From positions 1 through 35,541 of the forward strand of contig JAJRRS010000146.1 of the NCBI GenBank assembly GCA_024279275.1: 35,541 bases of DNA, in the 5' to 3' direction. Source of the DNA: Planctomycetota bacterium (GTDB taxonomy: Bacteria > Planctomycetota > Phycisphaerae > Phycisphaerales > Phycisphaeraceae). A model generated the notes under the pieces. That model saw only the letters and a program-made list of their open reading frames with translations. It made no database searches and was not told the origin of the DNA. The number at the start of each line of letters is the position of its first letter. The stretch's first letter is position 1. The position numbers and the translations under genes are program-made. Shown here piece by piece: positions 17,036 through 25,921 of the stretch.

Positions 17036-17392
17036 TCAAGACACGATCCATAACTGGTACAGATTCGAAAACGCCCAATAGACTAAACCCACTGACAGGA
17101 CAACGGCCCAGAGATAGTAAGCGATCGTGAACCAACGACTCAACTTTTTTTCTGCCTTGAACACACCCGGAATGCCATAGACTAATATCAACCAGGCAAA
17201 TACAAGTGATACTGCGCCGGAAGCACCGTACACGATCGATCCTACTATTTGAGTGATTACAACCGGAGGCGAAGGGATATCAATCCCCATCGTCGGCAAG
17301 AATATCAATACCGGAATACCAAGGATTAGGAATATAAAGCCGATCAACGCAGTACCACCGGACACTATCTTCTTAATGCGTGGTTGTTTCAT
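17036..17392 (-). CDS. small membrane protein of unknown function
   Basis: 118 residues with three hydrophobic segments (about 10-32, 45-72 and 87-112) and basic residues between (KAEKKLSRW). No family was recognised. Its ATG overlaps the stop of mnmG (ATGA), so it is translated together with mnmG. The base composition is visibly more AT-rich than its neighbours, which may mean it arrived later or is under weaker selection. Confidence 0.7.
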   Translation of the reverse strand: MKQPRIKKIVSGGTALIGFIFLILGIPVLIFLPTMGIDIPSPPVVITQIVGSIVYGASGAVSLVFAWLILVYGIPGVFKAEKKLSRWFTIAYYLWAVVLSVGLVYWAFSNLYQLWIVS

Positions 17393-19311
17393 GCTGTACC
17401 CGTAACGCCCCCGCTGTTGATCGCCACGCTCACGACCATCAGGTCGGCGGGGTTGACGCCGGCGAGGCGGGCGGCTTGGCCGAGGGTTGTGGGGCGGAAC
17501 TTGTTGAGTGTGATGGCTGCTTCGGTGCGTAGGCCGGGCAGTGCGGTGTAATCTAATTCCGGGGGCAGGGGTGCGGCTTCCTGGTTGGCGAGCTGGTCGA
17601 TCTGTTTTTGTTGGCGGTGGATGTAGCCTGCGTAGCGGATGTTGGCGAGGAAGGCGTCCACGACCCGGCGGTCGCGGGCCAGGTCGGGCAGCGGGTCGCC
17701 GTTGAGTTGGGCGAGTAGTGCATCCGTGTCGATTTCCTGGCGGGCGACCCAGCGCGACATCGGGTGGCCATCGACGCTGCCGGTGTCAATGGTTGCTTGC
17801 AGAGCGGCGTGCGCTTCTCGCTTGGCCTGGAACAAATCCCATCGCGCATCATCGATCAACCCCAACTCACGAGCCAACGGCGTAAGCCGTTGGTCCGCAT
17901 TATCCGCCCGCAACAGCAACCTGTACTCCGCCCGACTCGTAAACATCCGGTACGGCTCACGCGGGGTCTTGGTCACCAGGTCGTCCATCATCACACCGAT
18001 GTACGCCTGGTCACGACGCAGGTGGACCATTTCGTCACCCCGACTGAATTGCACGGCATTAACCGCGGCGATCAACCCCTGCCCGGCGGCCTCTTCGTAG
18101 CCGCTTGTGCCGTTGATCTGACCTGCTAAAAATAATCCGGGGATACGCTTGGTCATGCAGGTCGCGTCGATCTGGTGGGGCCAGACCATGTCGTATTCGA
18201 CGGCGTAGCCGTGGCGGAGGATGACGGCGTTTTCGCAGCCGGGCATCATACGGACGAGTTGTTCCTGCACATCCGCAGGCAGCGAGGTGCTGATCCCGTT
18301 GCAGTAGACCTCGTTGGTTTCGAGCGATTCGGGTTCGAGGAAAACGTGGTGGGAGTTGCGGTCGGCGAAGCGCACAACTTTATCTTCGATCGATGGGCAG
18401 TAGCGTGGGCCGGTGGTTTGTATCTGGCCGTTGTACATCGGGGCGCGGTCGAGGTTGGCGCGGATCAGGTCGTGGCACTCTGCGGTGGTGTGTGTGATCC
18501 AGCAGGGTTTTTGTTCGAGGATGGGGAAGCGGTCGGTGGATGACGGTGGCGAACCGGGGGCGGGGGTCATCTCGCTGAACGGGGTTGGCACATCGTCGCC
18601 GGGTTGCAGTTCGAGGTTGTCGAAGTCGATGGACTCGGCGGCGAGGCGTGGGGGCGTGCCGGTCTTGAGTCGGCCAAGCTCCAAGCCGAGTCTGGTTAAG
18701 GCGGCACTGATCCCGACCGAGGGTGCTTCACCGACTCTGCCGCCGGGGGTTTGTGATGGGCCGGTGTGCATCAGGCCGCGCATGAATGTGCCGGTGGTGA
18801 GGATGGTTGCGCTGCTTCGCAAGGGCTGCGCGGGTCTGGGGTCTGGGGTCTGGGGTAGGTAAAGCACACCGACGCAATGGCCATCTTCGATGATGAAGTC
18901 CTGGACTGAGCCGGTGAGGATGTCAAGGTTTGGGCGGGTAGCGAGGAGGCGTTGGACTTCCCGGGCGTAGGCGTACTTGTCGCTCTGGCAGCGCGGGCCA
19001 CGGACGGCTGGGCCTTTGCTGATATTAAGGATGCGGAACTGGATCCCGGTCGCGTCGGCGGCCAGGCCCATCAGCCCCCCCATCGCGTCGATCTCCCGGA
19101 CCATCTGCCCCTTGGCCAGACCGCCGATCGCGGGGTTGCAACTCATGGCACCGATCTTGGATGGGTCCATGGTGACGAGAACCACACGTCCTTTTGCCCC
19201 CCCACTGCTGTCGAACTGGGGGCGCAGCCTGTTCGCCGCCGCCCACGCCGCTTCCGCGCCCGCGTGGCCGCCGCCGATGACGATCAGGTTGTATAAGGGT
19301 TTCGCCGCCAT
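17389..19311 (-). CDS. mnmG: tRNA uridine-5-carboxymethylaminomethyl modification enzyme MnmG (GidA)
   Basis: 640 residues from the ATG at 19311, close to the usual length. Reading from 19377 would add 22 residues translated from a REP hairpin and is rejected. The FAD-binding motif NLIVIGGGHAGAEAAWAAA (8-26) opens the protein. MSCNPAIGGLAKGQ, SKGPAVRGPRCQSDK, RPRYCPSIEDK-like (GPRYCPSIEDKVVRF), GLFLAGQINGTSGYEEAAGQG and RAEYRLLLRADNAD are all family signatures. With MnmE it installs the carboxymethylaminomethyl group on the wobble uridine of certain tRNAs. An in-frame insertion around residues 152-165 (PQTPDPRPAQPLRSS) comes from an octamer tandem repeat in the DNA. TATAAT sits six bases before the start. 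Confidence 0.96.
   Translation of the reverse strand: MAAKPLYNLIVIGGGHAGAEAAWAAANRLRPQFDSSGGAKGRVVLVTMDPSKIGAMSCNPAIGGLAKGQMVREIDAMGGLMGLAADATGIQFRILNISKGPAVRGPRCQSDKYAYAREVQRLLATRPNLDILTGSVQDFIIEDGHCVGVLYLPQTPDPRPAQPLRSSATILTTGTFMRGLMHTGPSQTPGGRVGEAPSVGISAALTRLGLELGRLKTGTPPRLAAESIDFDNLELQPGDDVPTPFSEMTPAPGSPPSSTDRFPILEQKPCWITHTTAECHDLIRANLDRAPMYNGQIQTTGPRYCPSIEDKVVRFADRNSHHVFLEPESLETNEVYCNGISTSLPADVQEQLVRMMPGCENAVILRHGYAVEYDMVWPHQIDATCMTKRIPGLFLAGQINGTSGYEEAAGQGLIAAVNAVQFSRGDEMVHLRRDQAYIGVMMDDLVTKTPREPYRMFTSRAEYRLLLRADNADQRLTPLARELGLIDDARWDLFQAKREAHAALQATIDTGSVDGHPMSRWVARQEIDTDALLAQLNGDPLPDLARDRRVVDAFLANIRYAGYIHRQQKQIDQLANQEAAPLPPELDYTALPGLRTEAAITLNKFRPTTLGQAARLAGVNPADLMVVSVAINSGGVTGTA
18832..18856. 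repeat. octamer tandem repeat inside mnmG
   Basis: Three copies of GGTCTGGG plus one base, 24 bases in phase with the reading frame, encode QTPDPRP on the minus strand. The stretch replaces the short turn seen at this point in other MnmG proteins. Confidence 0.8.
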
Positions 19312-19317
19312 CACGGG

Positions 19318-19323
19318 ATTATA
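19318..19323 (-). promoter_or_regulatory. -10 box for mnmG, possibly leaderless
   Basis: TATAAT on the minus strand, exactly six bases (CCCGTG) before the mnmG ATG. Transcription starting seven bases after the box would begin at the A of the start codon. No -35 consensus is visible; the REP hairpin occupies that region. No Shine-Dalgarno sequence is present. Confidence 0.5.
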
Positions 19324-19335
19324 CCCCGTATAAAG

Positions 19336-19354
19336 CCGGCGATGGTATCGCCGG
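19336..19354 (-). repeat. REP-like hairpin upstream of mnmG
   Basis: CCGGCGAT (19336-19343), loop GGT, ATCGCCGG (19347-19354). On the minus strand the unit reads ACCGGCGATACCATCGCCGG followed by CTTTATA. It is a variant of the units around the RAYT gene. Confidence 0.85.
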
Positions 19355-19441
19355 TCCGGTGTTTTGGGGTTCGGCATATGTCGATATTTTCACAACATCA
19401 GGGCACTATGTGGAACCGCAGACCCACAACGCCAAAAAACT

Positions 19442-19487
19442 GCAGGCCCGCGATACCAGAACCGCAGACCCGCGATACCATCGCGGG
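19442..19487 (+). repeat. REP-like hairpin upstream of the RAYT gene, with a partial copy
   Basis: CCCGCGAT (19469-19476), loop ACC, ATCGCGGG (19480-19487), followed by CTTTATAA. A partial direct copy, GCAGGCCCGCGATACCA (19442-19458), precedes it by 22 bases; a weaker trace (CCGCAGACCC) lies at about 19417. Confidence 0.88.
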
Positions 19488-19490
19488 CTT

Positions 19491-19496
19491 TATAAT
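19491..19496 (+). promoter_or_regulatory. -10 box for the RAYT gene, possibly leaderless
   Basis: TATAAT directly follows the REP hairpin and lies six bases (GAGGGG) before the ATG, the same spacing as for mnmG. GAGGGG itself is too close to the ATG for a normal ribosome binding site. Confidence 0.45.
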
Positions 19497-19502
19497 GAGG
19501 GG

Positions 19503-20039
19503 ATGGGAAATACACTGGGGTGTCATGTTGTTTTGTCGGCGTATGGGCAGTGGTTGCCCGGGGATGCACGGGGGCACTGGTCCAGTGCGTGGGACGAACA
19601 ACTGGGTTTCATCCAACCGCATCAACTGCATGACGGCGACCCGGTACGACACCGCATAGCCCGTGAACGTATGAAGCAACGAGCAACGCGATTCGATGGT
19701 TCGATGATGAACGCGATTGCGGTTGCGCTGGGCCGATGTGTCACCGAATCGGACTGGCAACTGGCTGCGATGACCCTCGAGCCGACGCACGCGCATCTGT
19801 TAATCACACACTGCGGCAAGCCGATCGAAAACACCGTCAAGTGGATCAAGCAACGCACGACGCGGGCGGTGCATGAATCAACGTCGTATGTCGGGCCGGT
19901 CTGGTGTGAAGGCAGTTGGCGCACGTTTGTATTCGATGGGCCGCAATGGAACAACACCATGCGGTATATCCAGAGGCACAACGAACGGCGGGGGTTGACG
20001 GCGACGCCGTATGATTTTGTTACGCCGATTGTGTTGTGA
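19503..20039 (+). CDS. REP-associated tyrosine transposase (RAYT, IS200-like Y1 family)
   Basis: 178 residues from the ATG at 19503. The earlier in-frame ATG at 19359 would translate REP DNA and is rejected. LSAYGQWLPGDARG (11-24) is a common opening of this family, and EPTHAHLLI holds the HUH metal-binding motif (His96, His98). MRYIQRHNERRG contains the expected catalytic Tyr155. GPVWCEGSW and FVFDGPQW also fit. Such enzymes cut and join single-stranded DNA at REP hairpins; they are usually single-copy, domesticated and not themselves transposed. Here the gene is flanked on both sides by matching REP units, which makes the assignment stronger. All catalytic residues are present, so it may be active. 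Confidence 0.88.
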   Translation: MGNTLGCHVVLSAYGQWLPGDARGHWSSAWDEQLGFIQPHQLHDGDPVRHRIARERMKQRATRFDGSMMNAIAVALGRCVTESDWQLAAMTLEPTHAHLLITHCGKPIENTVKWIKQRTTRAVHESTSYVGPVWCEGSWRTFVFDGPQWNNTMRYIQRHNERRGLTATPYDFVTPIVL

Positions 20040-20071
20040 TGAAATCGTGACGTCGATGTACGTCGGCAGGG

Positions 20072-20147
20072 AAGACCCGCGATGCCATGAAATCACAGAC
20101 CCGCGATACCATCGCGGGCTTTGTAAAGCCGGCGATGGTATCGCCGG
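20072..20147. repeat. paired inverted REP units (BIME-like) downstream of the RAYT gene
   Basis: Unit one: CCCGCGAT (20100-20107), ACC, ATCGCGGG (20111-20118). Unit two, inverted: CCGGCGAT (20129-20136), GGT, ATCGCCGG (20140-20147). They are joined by CTTTGTAAAG, itself near-palindromic. A partial unit, GACCCGCGATGCCATGA, lies at about 20074-20090. The pair also separates the RAYT gene from the convergent fumC. Confidence 0.9.
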
Positions 20148-20212
20148 TCTTGTTCCACGTCGGGCAACGGGGGCGTACTACCCACACCGGGGGCCACACC
20201 GGGGCCGGGGGG

Positions 20213-21616
<1,404 letters not shown>

Positions 21617-21744
21617 GGTGTGGTCCTAAATACATCCATCATCGGATACACCGGACTCTACACGAATCGGACGGGCGTGCAACGTGGGAGAATGGGGATG
21701 GCAGTTAAAACGATGTCTAAGGAAGTCTGGGACTGAGGGGCGCA

Positions 21745-21786
21745 ATAAAAAGCCCGGCCAAGGCCTGCTGGCCATGACCGGGCTTT
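21745..21786 (-). terminator. intrinsic terminator of the coiled-coil gene
   Basis: AAAGCCCGG (21749-21757) pairs with CCGGGCTTT (21778-21786), with GGCC-TGCT-GGCC nested inside. Read on the minus strand the stem is followed by TTTTTATT, a standard Rho-independent terminator 36 bases after the stop of the gene at 21822. Confidence 0.85.
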
Positions 21787-21821
21787 GGGGGTGTTTGGGG
21801 TGGTGGTGAAACGTGTGGGGA

Positions 21822-24071
21822 CTAAGCAACCTGGCGGTCGTCGTCGGTGTTGGCTTGGGGGTTACTCTGCCCGGGGATTGGTTGGGCCTCGTTGCGGGTG
21901 CCGACCAGTTTGGCGGTTTTTTTGCCCATGCGGGTGGCCATCTCTTGCAGCGGGGTTGCGAGTTTGCTGGTGTTGACGACCGGTGGCTCGGTGGTGGCGA
22001 CTTGGGGTGTCGGGTCACGGCGGATCACACTGCGGACACTCTTGCCGACGTCTGCGATCTGGCCGAGTTCCTCGATGGCTTGACGGCGAAGCGGGACGAT
22101 GATGTTCTCGACTTCCTGGCGGACCCGGTCCATGTGCTCGCTGAGTTCGCGTTCGGCGTCCCGTGCGGCGGACACGGCCTTGGGCGAAAGCTCGGCGACA
22201 CGCTTGCTTAGCTGGTCTTCGATCAACTGAACCATCGACTGCGCATTTTCACGGAGCTGGCTTAGGCGTTCGCTGGTTTGTTTTCCGATCACTTCAATAG
22301 CCTGCTGCGCCTGTGGCTCGATCCCCTTGAGTTTGCGGGTGAGTTGCTGTTCGATCAGGTCGACCATGCTCTGGCTTGAGACGCACAGGTCCTGCACACG
22401 CTGCTTCATATTCTGCTGGGTGGCATGGATGGTGTCTTGAGCCTGGGTTTCCAGCACCTGCTTCTGCTTATCCAGTGCGGCCTGGGTGTCGCGGCGGAAG
22501 GCGTCCCAGTGGGCCTTGGCCTTGGTCGATAGCTCGGCCTCGGCGGTCTGGGAGAATTCGTCGGCGAGGTTGCGGTGGCTGGAAAGCGCGTCTTCAAGCC
22601 TGGCCTTGAACGGATCGGTGATCGCGTCGGCTCGGCTCATCGCTTCGACGACGTGCTCGCGCATGCTGTGTTCGATGGCGCGGGCGACCTCGGAGGCTTT
22701 CTGGTCGGCCTTCGCGGCGATGCCCTGTGACTCGGCTTCGATTTTGAGGTTGGCCTGCAGCGCCTCGGCGTGGCTCTGGTCAAGTGACGCGGTGAGTTGG
22801 CCGTGCAGTTGTTGTGCGGTGTCTTGGGCACGGGCCTCGGCTTTGGATATGACCGTGTCGATGCATTCGGCGGCGGTGTCGGCTGCCTTGTGGATACTTT
22901 CAGCGATCGATTTTTCGATCTGTTCCTGCTGCTGTGCCAGCAAACGTTTGGTCAGCCCCGCTGCCTGGTCGTCCAGGTCAACGATCAGCTTGGCCTGCTT
23001 GTCCAGCATGAAGTCCTGCAGTTGTTTATTCATCGTCTGCTCGCGTTGGTCAAGCGCCTGCTGTTGTTCCTGGAAGCGTCGGGTCAGTAGTTCTTCCTGT
23101 TCGCGGAGGCGTTTGTCCAGCAGGCCATCAAGCGTCTGCCCGGCCCGATGGGTCATCGAATCGAGTTGCAGTTCGATGATGCCCTCTGCCTGGTCAGTCA
23201 AACCGTTGAGCCGATCGTCAAGCGATTTGAGTGCATCGTTGACGGTGGCGATCTGCTCGTGTGCATCTGAGATGACGGCGTTGAGGGTTTCGCGGGTGGG
23301 TTCAAGGGTTTTCTGCGCCTGGGTGGGGAGGGCTTCGAGTTTTTCCTGGATCGTGTTGTCGGCGGCTTCGATCATCTGCTGGACACGCTGGCCGCAGTCG
23401 GTGGCGTGGTTTTCGAGTTGGCCGAAGATCGGATCGATCAGCTTTTGCGCTTCGTCACGGGCACGGCCCGCTGCGGCCGCGAGTCGGGCGTCGATATCGG
23501 TGAAAGTTTTTTCGATCTCACGGCGAGCCTCGCGCAGCTGTTCCTGGCCGGTGGTCTGTGCGTGGCGGTATTCGCCGAGCCGGTCGGCGGTGTTGTCGCC
23601 CAGCAGGTTCAGTTGTGAGCGGGCATCGGAAACGATCTGCTCCATCGCGGCCTGCACGGTCTGCCTGGCGGCGGTGAGTTCGGGCTTGAACGAGCGGGCC
23701 TGGCTGATCTGGTTATTAAGTTGCTCGGCCAGTTCGTGCACACCCTCGCGGATCTGGTCGACCTGGTAGGCGCGCTTTTCCAGCAGTGTTTCGTCGTGGC
23801 GAAGCTGCTCGTAGCGGTTGCGTACGGCGTCGTCGATGGCGCGGACCTTGCCGGTGAGCCGGGCGATCTCCTCGGCGGGTGGGACGATGCCCATCGTGCC
23901 GAACCGTGTCTCACAGTCTTTGAGCAGTCGCAGCAGACGCAGCCTTTCGTCCTTGACTCGATCGAGTATCGATTGAAGCTCGGCGGAAGCGCCTTGGGTG
24001 CCGTAAGGGGAACCGGGGGTACCGGGGGTACTTGCGGGGAATGGTTGGCCTTGGGTGTATTCCTCACTCAC
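21822..24071 (-). CDS. very long coiled-coil protein of unknown function
   Basis: 749 residues from the GTG at 24071, which has AGGAG seven bases upstream. A reading from 24359 would overlap the divergent antiporter gene and has no such signal. After a Pro/Gly-rich start (about 1-30) almost the whole protein is charged amphipathic helix rich in Gln, Ala, Glu and Arg, without any hydrophobic membrane segment or signal peptide. A 44-residue repeat is visible near the C-terminus, starting QSMVDLIEQQLTRK and QSMVQLIEDQLSKR. The spacing is four times 11, as in hendecad coiled coils. The last 80 residues are Pro/Thr-rich and probably disordered. A cytoplasmic scaffold or filament-like role is possible; nothing specific is recognised. 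Confidence 0.75.
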   Translation of the reverse strand: MSEEYTQGQPFPASTPGTPGSPYGTQGASAELQSILDRVKDERLRLLRLLKDCETRFGTMGIVPPAEEIARLTGKVRAIDDAVRNRYEQLRHDETLLEKRAYQVDQIREGVHELAEQLNNQISQARSFKPELTAARQTVQAAMEQIVSDARSQLNLLGDNTADRLGEYRHAQTTGQEQLREARREIEKTFTDIDARLAAAAGRARDEAQKLIDPIFGQLENHATDCGQRVQQMIEAADNTIQEKLEALPTQAQKTLEPTRETLNAVISDAHEQIATVNDALKSLDDRLNGLTDQAEGIIELQLDSMTHRAGQTLDGLLDKRLREQEELLTRRFQEQQQALDQREQTMNKQLQDFMLDKQAKLIVDLDDQAAGLTKRLLAQQQEQIEKSIAESIHKAADTAAECIDTVISKAEARAQDTAQQLHGQLTASLDQSHAEALQANLKIEAESQGIAAKADQKASEVARAIEHSMREHVVEAMSRADAITDPFKARLEDALSSHRNLADEFSQTAEAELSTKAKAHWDAFRRDTQAALDKQKQVLETQAQDTIHATQQNMKQRVQDLCVSSQSMVDLIEQQLTRKLKGIEPQAQQAIEVIGKQTSERLSQLRENAQSMVQLIEDQLSKRVAELSPKAVSAARDAERELSEHMDRVRQEVENIIVPLRRQAIEELGQIADVGKSVRSVIRRDPTPQVATTEPPVVNTSKLATPLQEMATRMGKKTAKLVGTRNEAQPIPGQSNPQANTDDDRQVA

Positions 24072-24281
24072 GGGAGCGCTCCTATGACAGACGGGTCGAG
24101 ACAGATCTATAGCGGTCCGCGGTCGGACCGGCCTGAGGATCATCGGCGAGGTGGTGGTATCGAGTAGAAACCGTGGGCATGTCGCAGTTATCGGAATGCC
24201 ACTAGATGAGAGCAATGAAGCCTCAGGCGTTACACTGCGCAGACAGAAAGCGATCGGTATTACACTTGGAAAGGGCGGACC

Positions 24282-25676
24282 TTGGGTTTGTTTCAGATCA
24301 TCGCGGTGCTGCTGACATTGACAGCGTTGATGGCCTATATCAACCACCGGTTTCTGCATTTGCCCCAGGCCATCGGGCTGATGGTGTTATCGTTGGCGTT
24401 TTCGTTAGGGCTTATCGGACTGGCGATGTTTGTGCCTCAGGTCGATGACCAGGCCCGGCGGGTGCTGGATCAGATTGATTTTGATGCGGCGCTGCTGAAC
24501 GGGATGCTGGGGTTCATGCTGTTCGCTGGGGCGTTGCATGTTGATATGGGTCGGCTGTGGTCGCAGAAGTGGCCGGTCGCGTTGCTGGCGACACTGGGGG
24601 TGGTGGTTTCGACCGGGTTGGTTGCGTTGATGACCTGGTGTTTGTTCAGGCTGCTTGGGCTGGACATGCCTGTAATTTATTGCCTGCTGTTTGGGGCGCT
24701 GATCTCGCCGACCGACCCGATCGCGGTGCTGGCGATTCTCAAGACGCTGGGCGTGCCTAAGAACCTGGAAACCAAGATCGCAGGCGAGTCGCTATTTAAT
24801 GATGGCGTGGGCGTGGTGGTATTTCTTGCACTGATGGGTGTCGCGGGGTTCGGCGGGCATGGGCATGATCAAAAAGCCACCGCATTGATGATACCGGCGC
24901 ATGTCGATGTCGCTGCCGCTGGTCATGTTGATGTTACCGCCCCACCGACACACGCTGAGACTGAAATAACAGGAGAATCACAGCAGGCCGGCGGCATCGA
25001 GCCAGGTGAGGTTGCGGTGCTGTTCGCCAAGGAAGTCCTCGGCGGGGCAGTGTTCGGCCTGATGATCGGGGGGCTGGCGTTCTTCATGCTGCGTAGCGTG
25101 GACAACTACCAGGTCGAGGTGCTGATCTCTCTGGCGTTGGTCGCAGGCGGGTATGCGATGGCGGCGACGTTGGGGTTGTCTGGGCCGATCGCGATGGTGG
25201 TCAGCGGATTGCTGATCGGGAACCACGGCCGAGCGCACGCGATGTCGGATACCACCCGGGAACACCTGGACACTTTCTGGGAACTGATCGACGAGGTACT
25301 CAACGCGGTGCTTTTTGTGTTGATCGGGCTGGAGGTGCTGGTGCTGACCTTCGACACGATCAATCTTGAGGCTGGGCTGCTGGCGATCCCGATGGTGCTG
25401 TTTGCCCGGCTGATCGCTGTGAGCCTGCCGATGTCCATGCTCAAACGGTTCCACGAGTTCACGCCCCACGCGATCAAGGTGCTGACCTGGGGCGGGCTGC
25501 GGGGCGGGATATCCGTGGCGTTGGCGCTGTCGCTTAAAGAAAGCCTGGGCAACGAGGCCCCTGAAAGCTTCCAGGCGATCTTGTTTATGACGTATGCCGT
25601 GGTCGTGTTCTCGATCGTCGTGCAGGGGCTGACCATGCCGAGGCTGTTGAAGCGGCTCAACCTAAGCTCTAATTGA
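24282..25676 (+). CDS. CPA1-type Na+/H+ antiporter (NhaP-like)
   Basis: 464 residues from a TTG with AAGG seven bases upstream; the first membrane helix begins within a few residues, which supports it. There are about 11-12 hydrophobic segments. The ion-binding motifs of the CPA1 family are clear: GALISPTDPIAVLAIL (138-153) and AGESLFNDGVGVVVFLAL (167-184), with the paired acidic residues intact. HEFTPHAIKVLTWGGLRGGISVALALSL near the end is also diagnostic. It should exchange protons for Na+ or K+ across the cytoplasmic membrane. A hydrophilic, His-rich insertion (about 190-238, His at 193, 195, 207, 215, 224) lies in a loop after the second motif and is not usual for the family. Divergent from the coiled-coil gene with 210 bases between. 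Confidence 0.9.
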   Translation: MGLFQIIAVLLTLTALMAYINHRFLHLPQAIGLMVLSLAFSLGLIGLAMFVPQVDDQARRVLDQIDFDAALLNGMLGFMLFAGALHVDMGRLWSQKWPVALLATLGVVVSTGLVALMTWCLFRLLGLDMPVIYCLLFGALISPTDPIAVLAILKTLGVPKNLETKIAGESLFNDGVGVVVFLALMGVAGFGGHGHDQKATALMIPAHVDVAAAGHVDVTAPPTHAETEITGESQQAGGIEPGEVAVLFAKEVLGGAVFGLMIGGLAFFMLRSVDNYQVEVLISLALVAGGYAMAATLGLSGPIAMVVSGLLIGNHGRAHAMSDTTREHLDTFWELIDEVLNAVLFVLIGLEVLVLTFDTINLEAGLLAIPMVLFARLIAVSLPMSMLKRFHEFTPHAIKVLTWGGLRGGISVALALSLKESLGNEAPESFQAILFMTYAVVVFSIVVQGLTMPRLLKRLNLSSN

Positions 25677-25921
25677 CTGTAATATGATGTTTTTACTGTA
25701 ATTATTTGTTTTACAACCGGTCGCCGTAACACTCTGTGCCTACGCCGACAGGTTTGCTATAGAGTAGATAACCCGCTACAAATTGCATCCAATAACGTCG
25801 TATTCTCAGGTCTGACAGCCTGATTGAAACTTACCCACCCCCCCGCCCGGCCCGGCTTTGGCGATTACGCCGCCGGCGAACACCAGGCGAAAATTGATCT
25901 AAATCATTAGGACATAACAAG
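25677..25921. other. 245-base leader region of metK
   Basis: An AT-rich first part (to about 25715), a C-run (about 25841-25848) and a GC-rich block before the metK start. No consensus of a SAM-binding riboswitch that I could recognise is present. AGGA about eight bases before the ATG is the ribosome binding site. Confidence 0.4.

Noticed and set aside
19312..19377. N-terminal extension of MnmG by 22 residues
   Set aside because: The added residues translate a REP hairpin and a TATAAT box, and the family N-terminus begins at the ATG at 19311.
19359..19502. N-terminal extension of the RAYT protein by 48 residues
   Set aside because: It translates REP DNA; the family opening YGQWLPGD lies just after the ATG at 19503.
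22486..23769. 427-residue plus-strand frame opposite the coiled-coil gene
   Set aside because: Ser/Cys/Trp-rich antisense shadow of a strongly helical coding sequence.
24072..24359. N-terminal extension of the coiled-coil protein by 96 residues
   Set aside because: It overlaps the divergent antiporter gene, has no ribosome binding site and is Pro/Ser-rich; the GTG at 24071 has AGGAG at ideal spacing.
25677..25921. SAM riboswitch upstream of metK
   Set aside because: Looked for because of the gene, but no recognisable SAM-binding consensus or convincing multi-stem structure was seen by eye. A covariance-model search would settle it.
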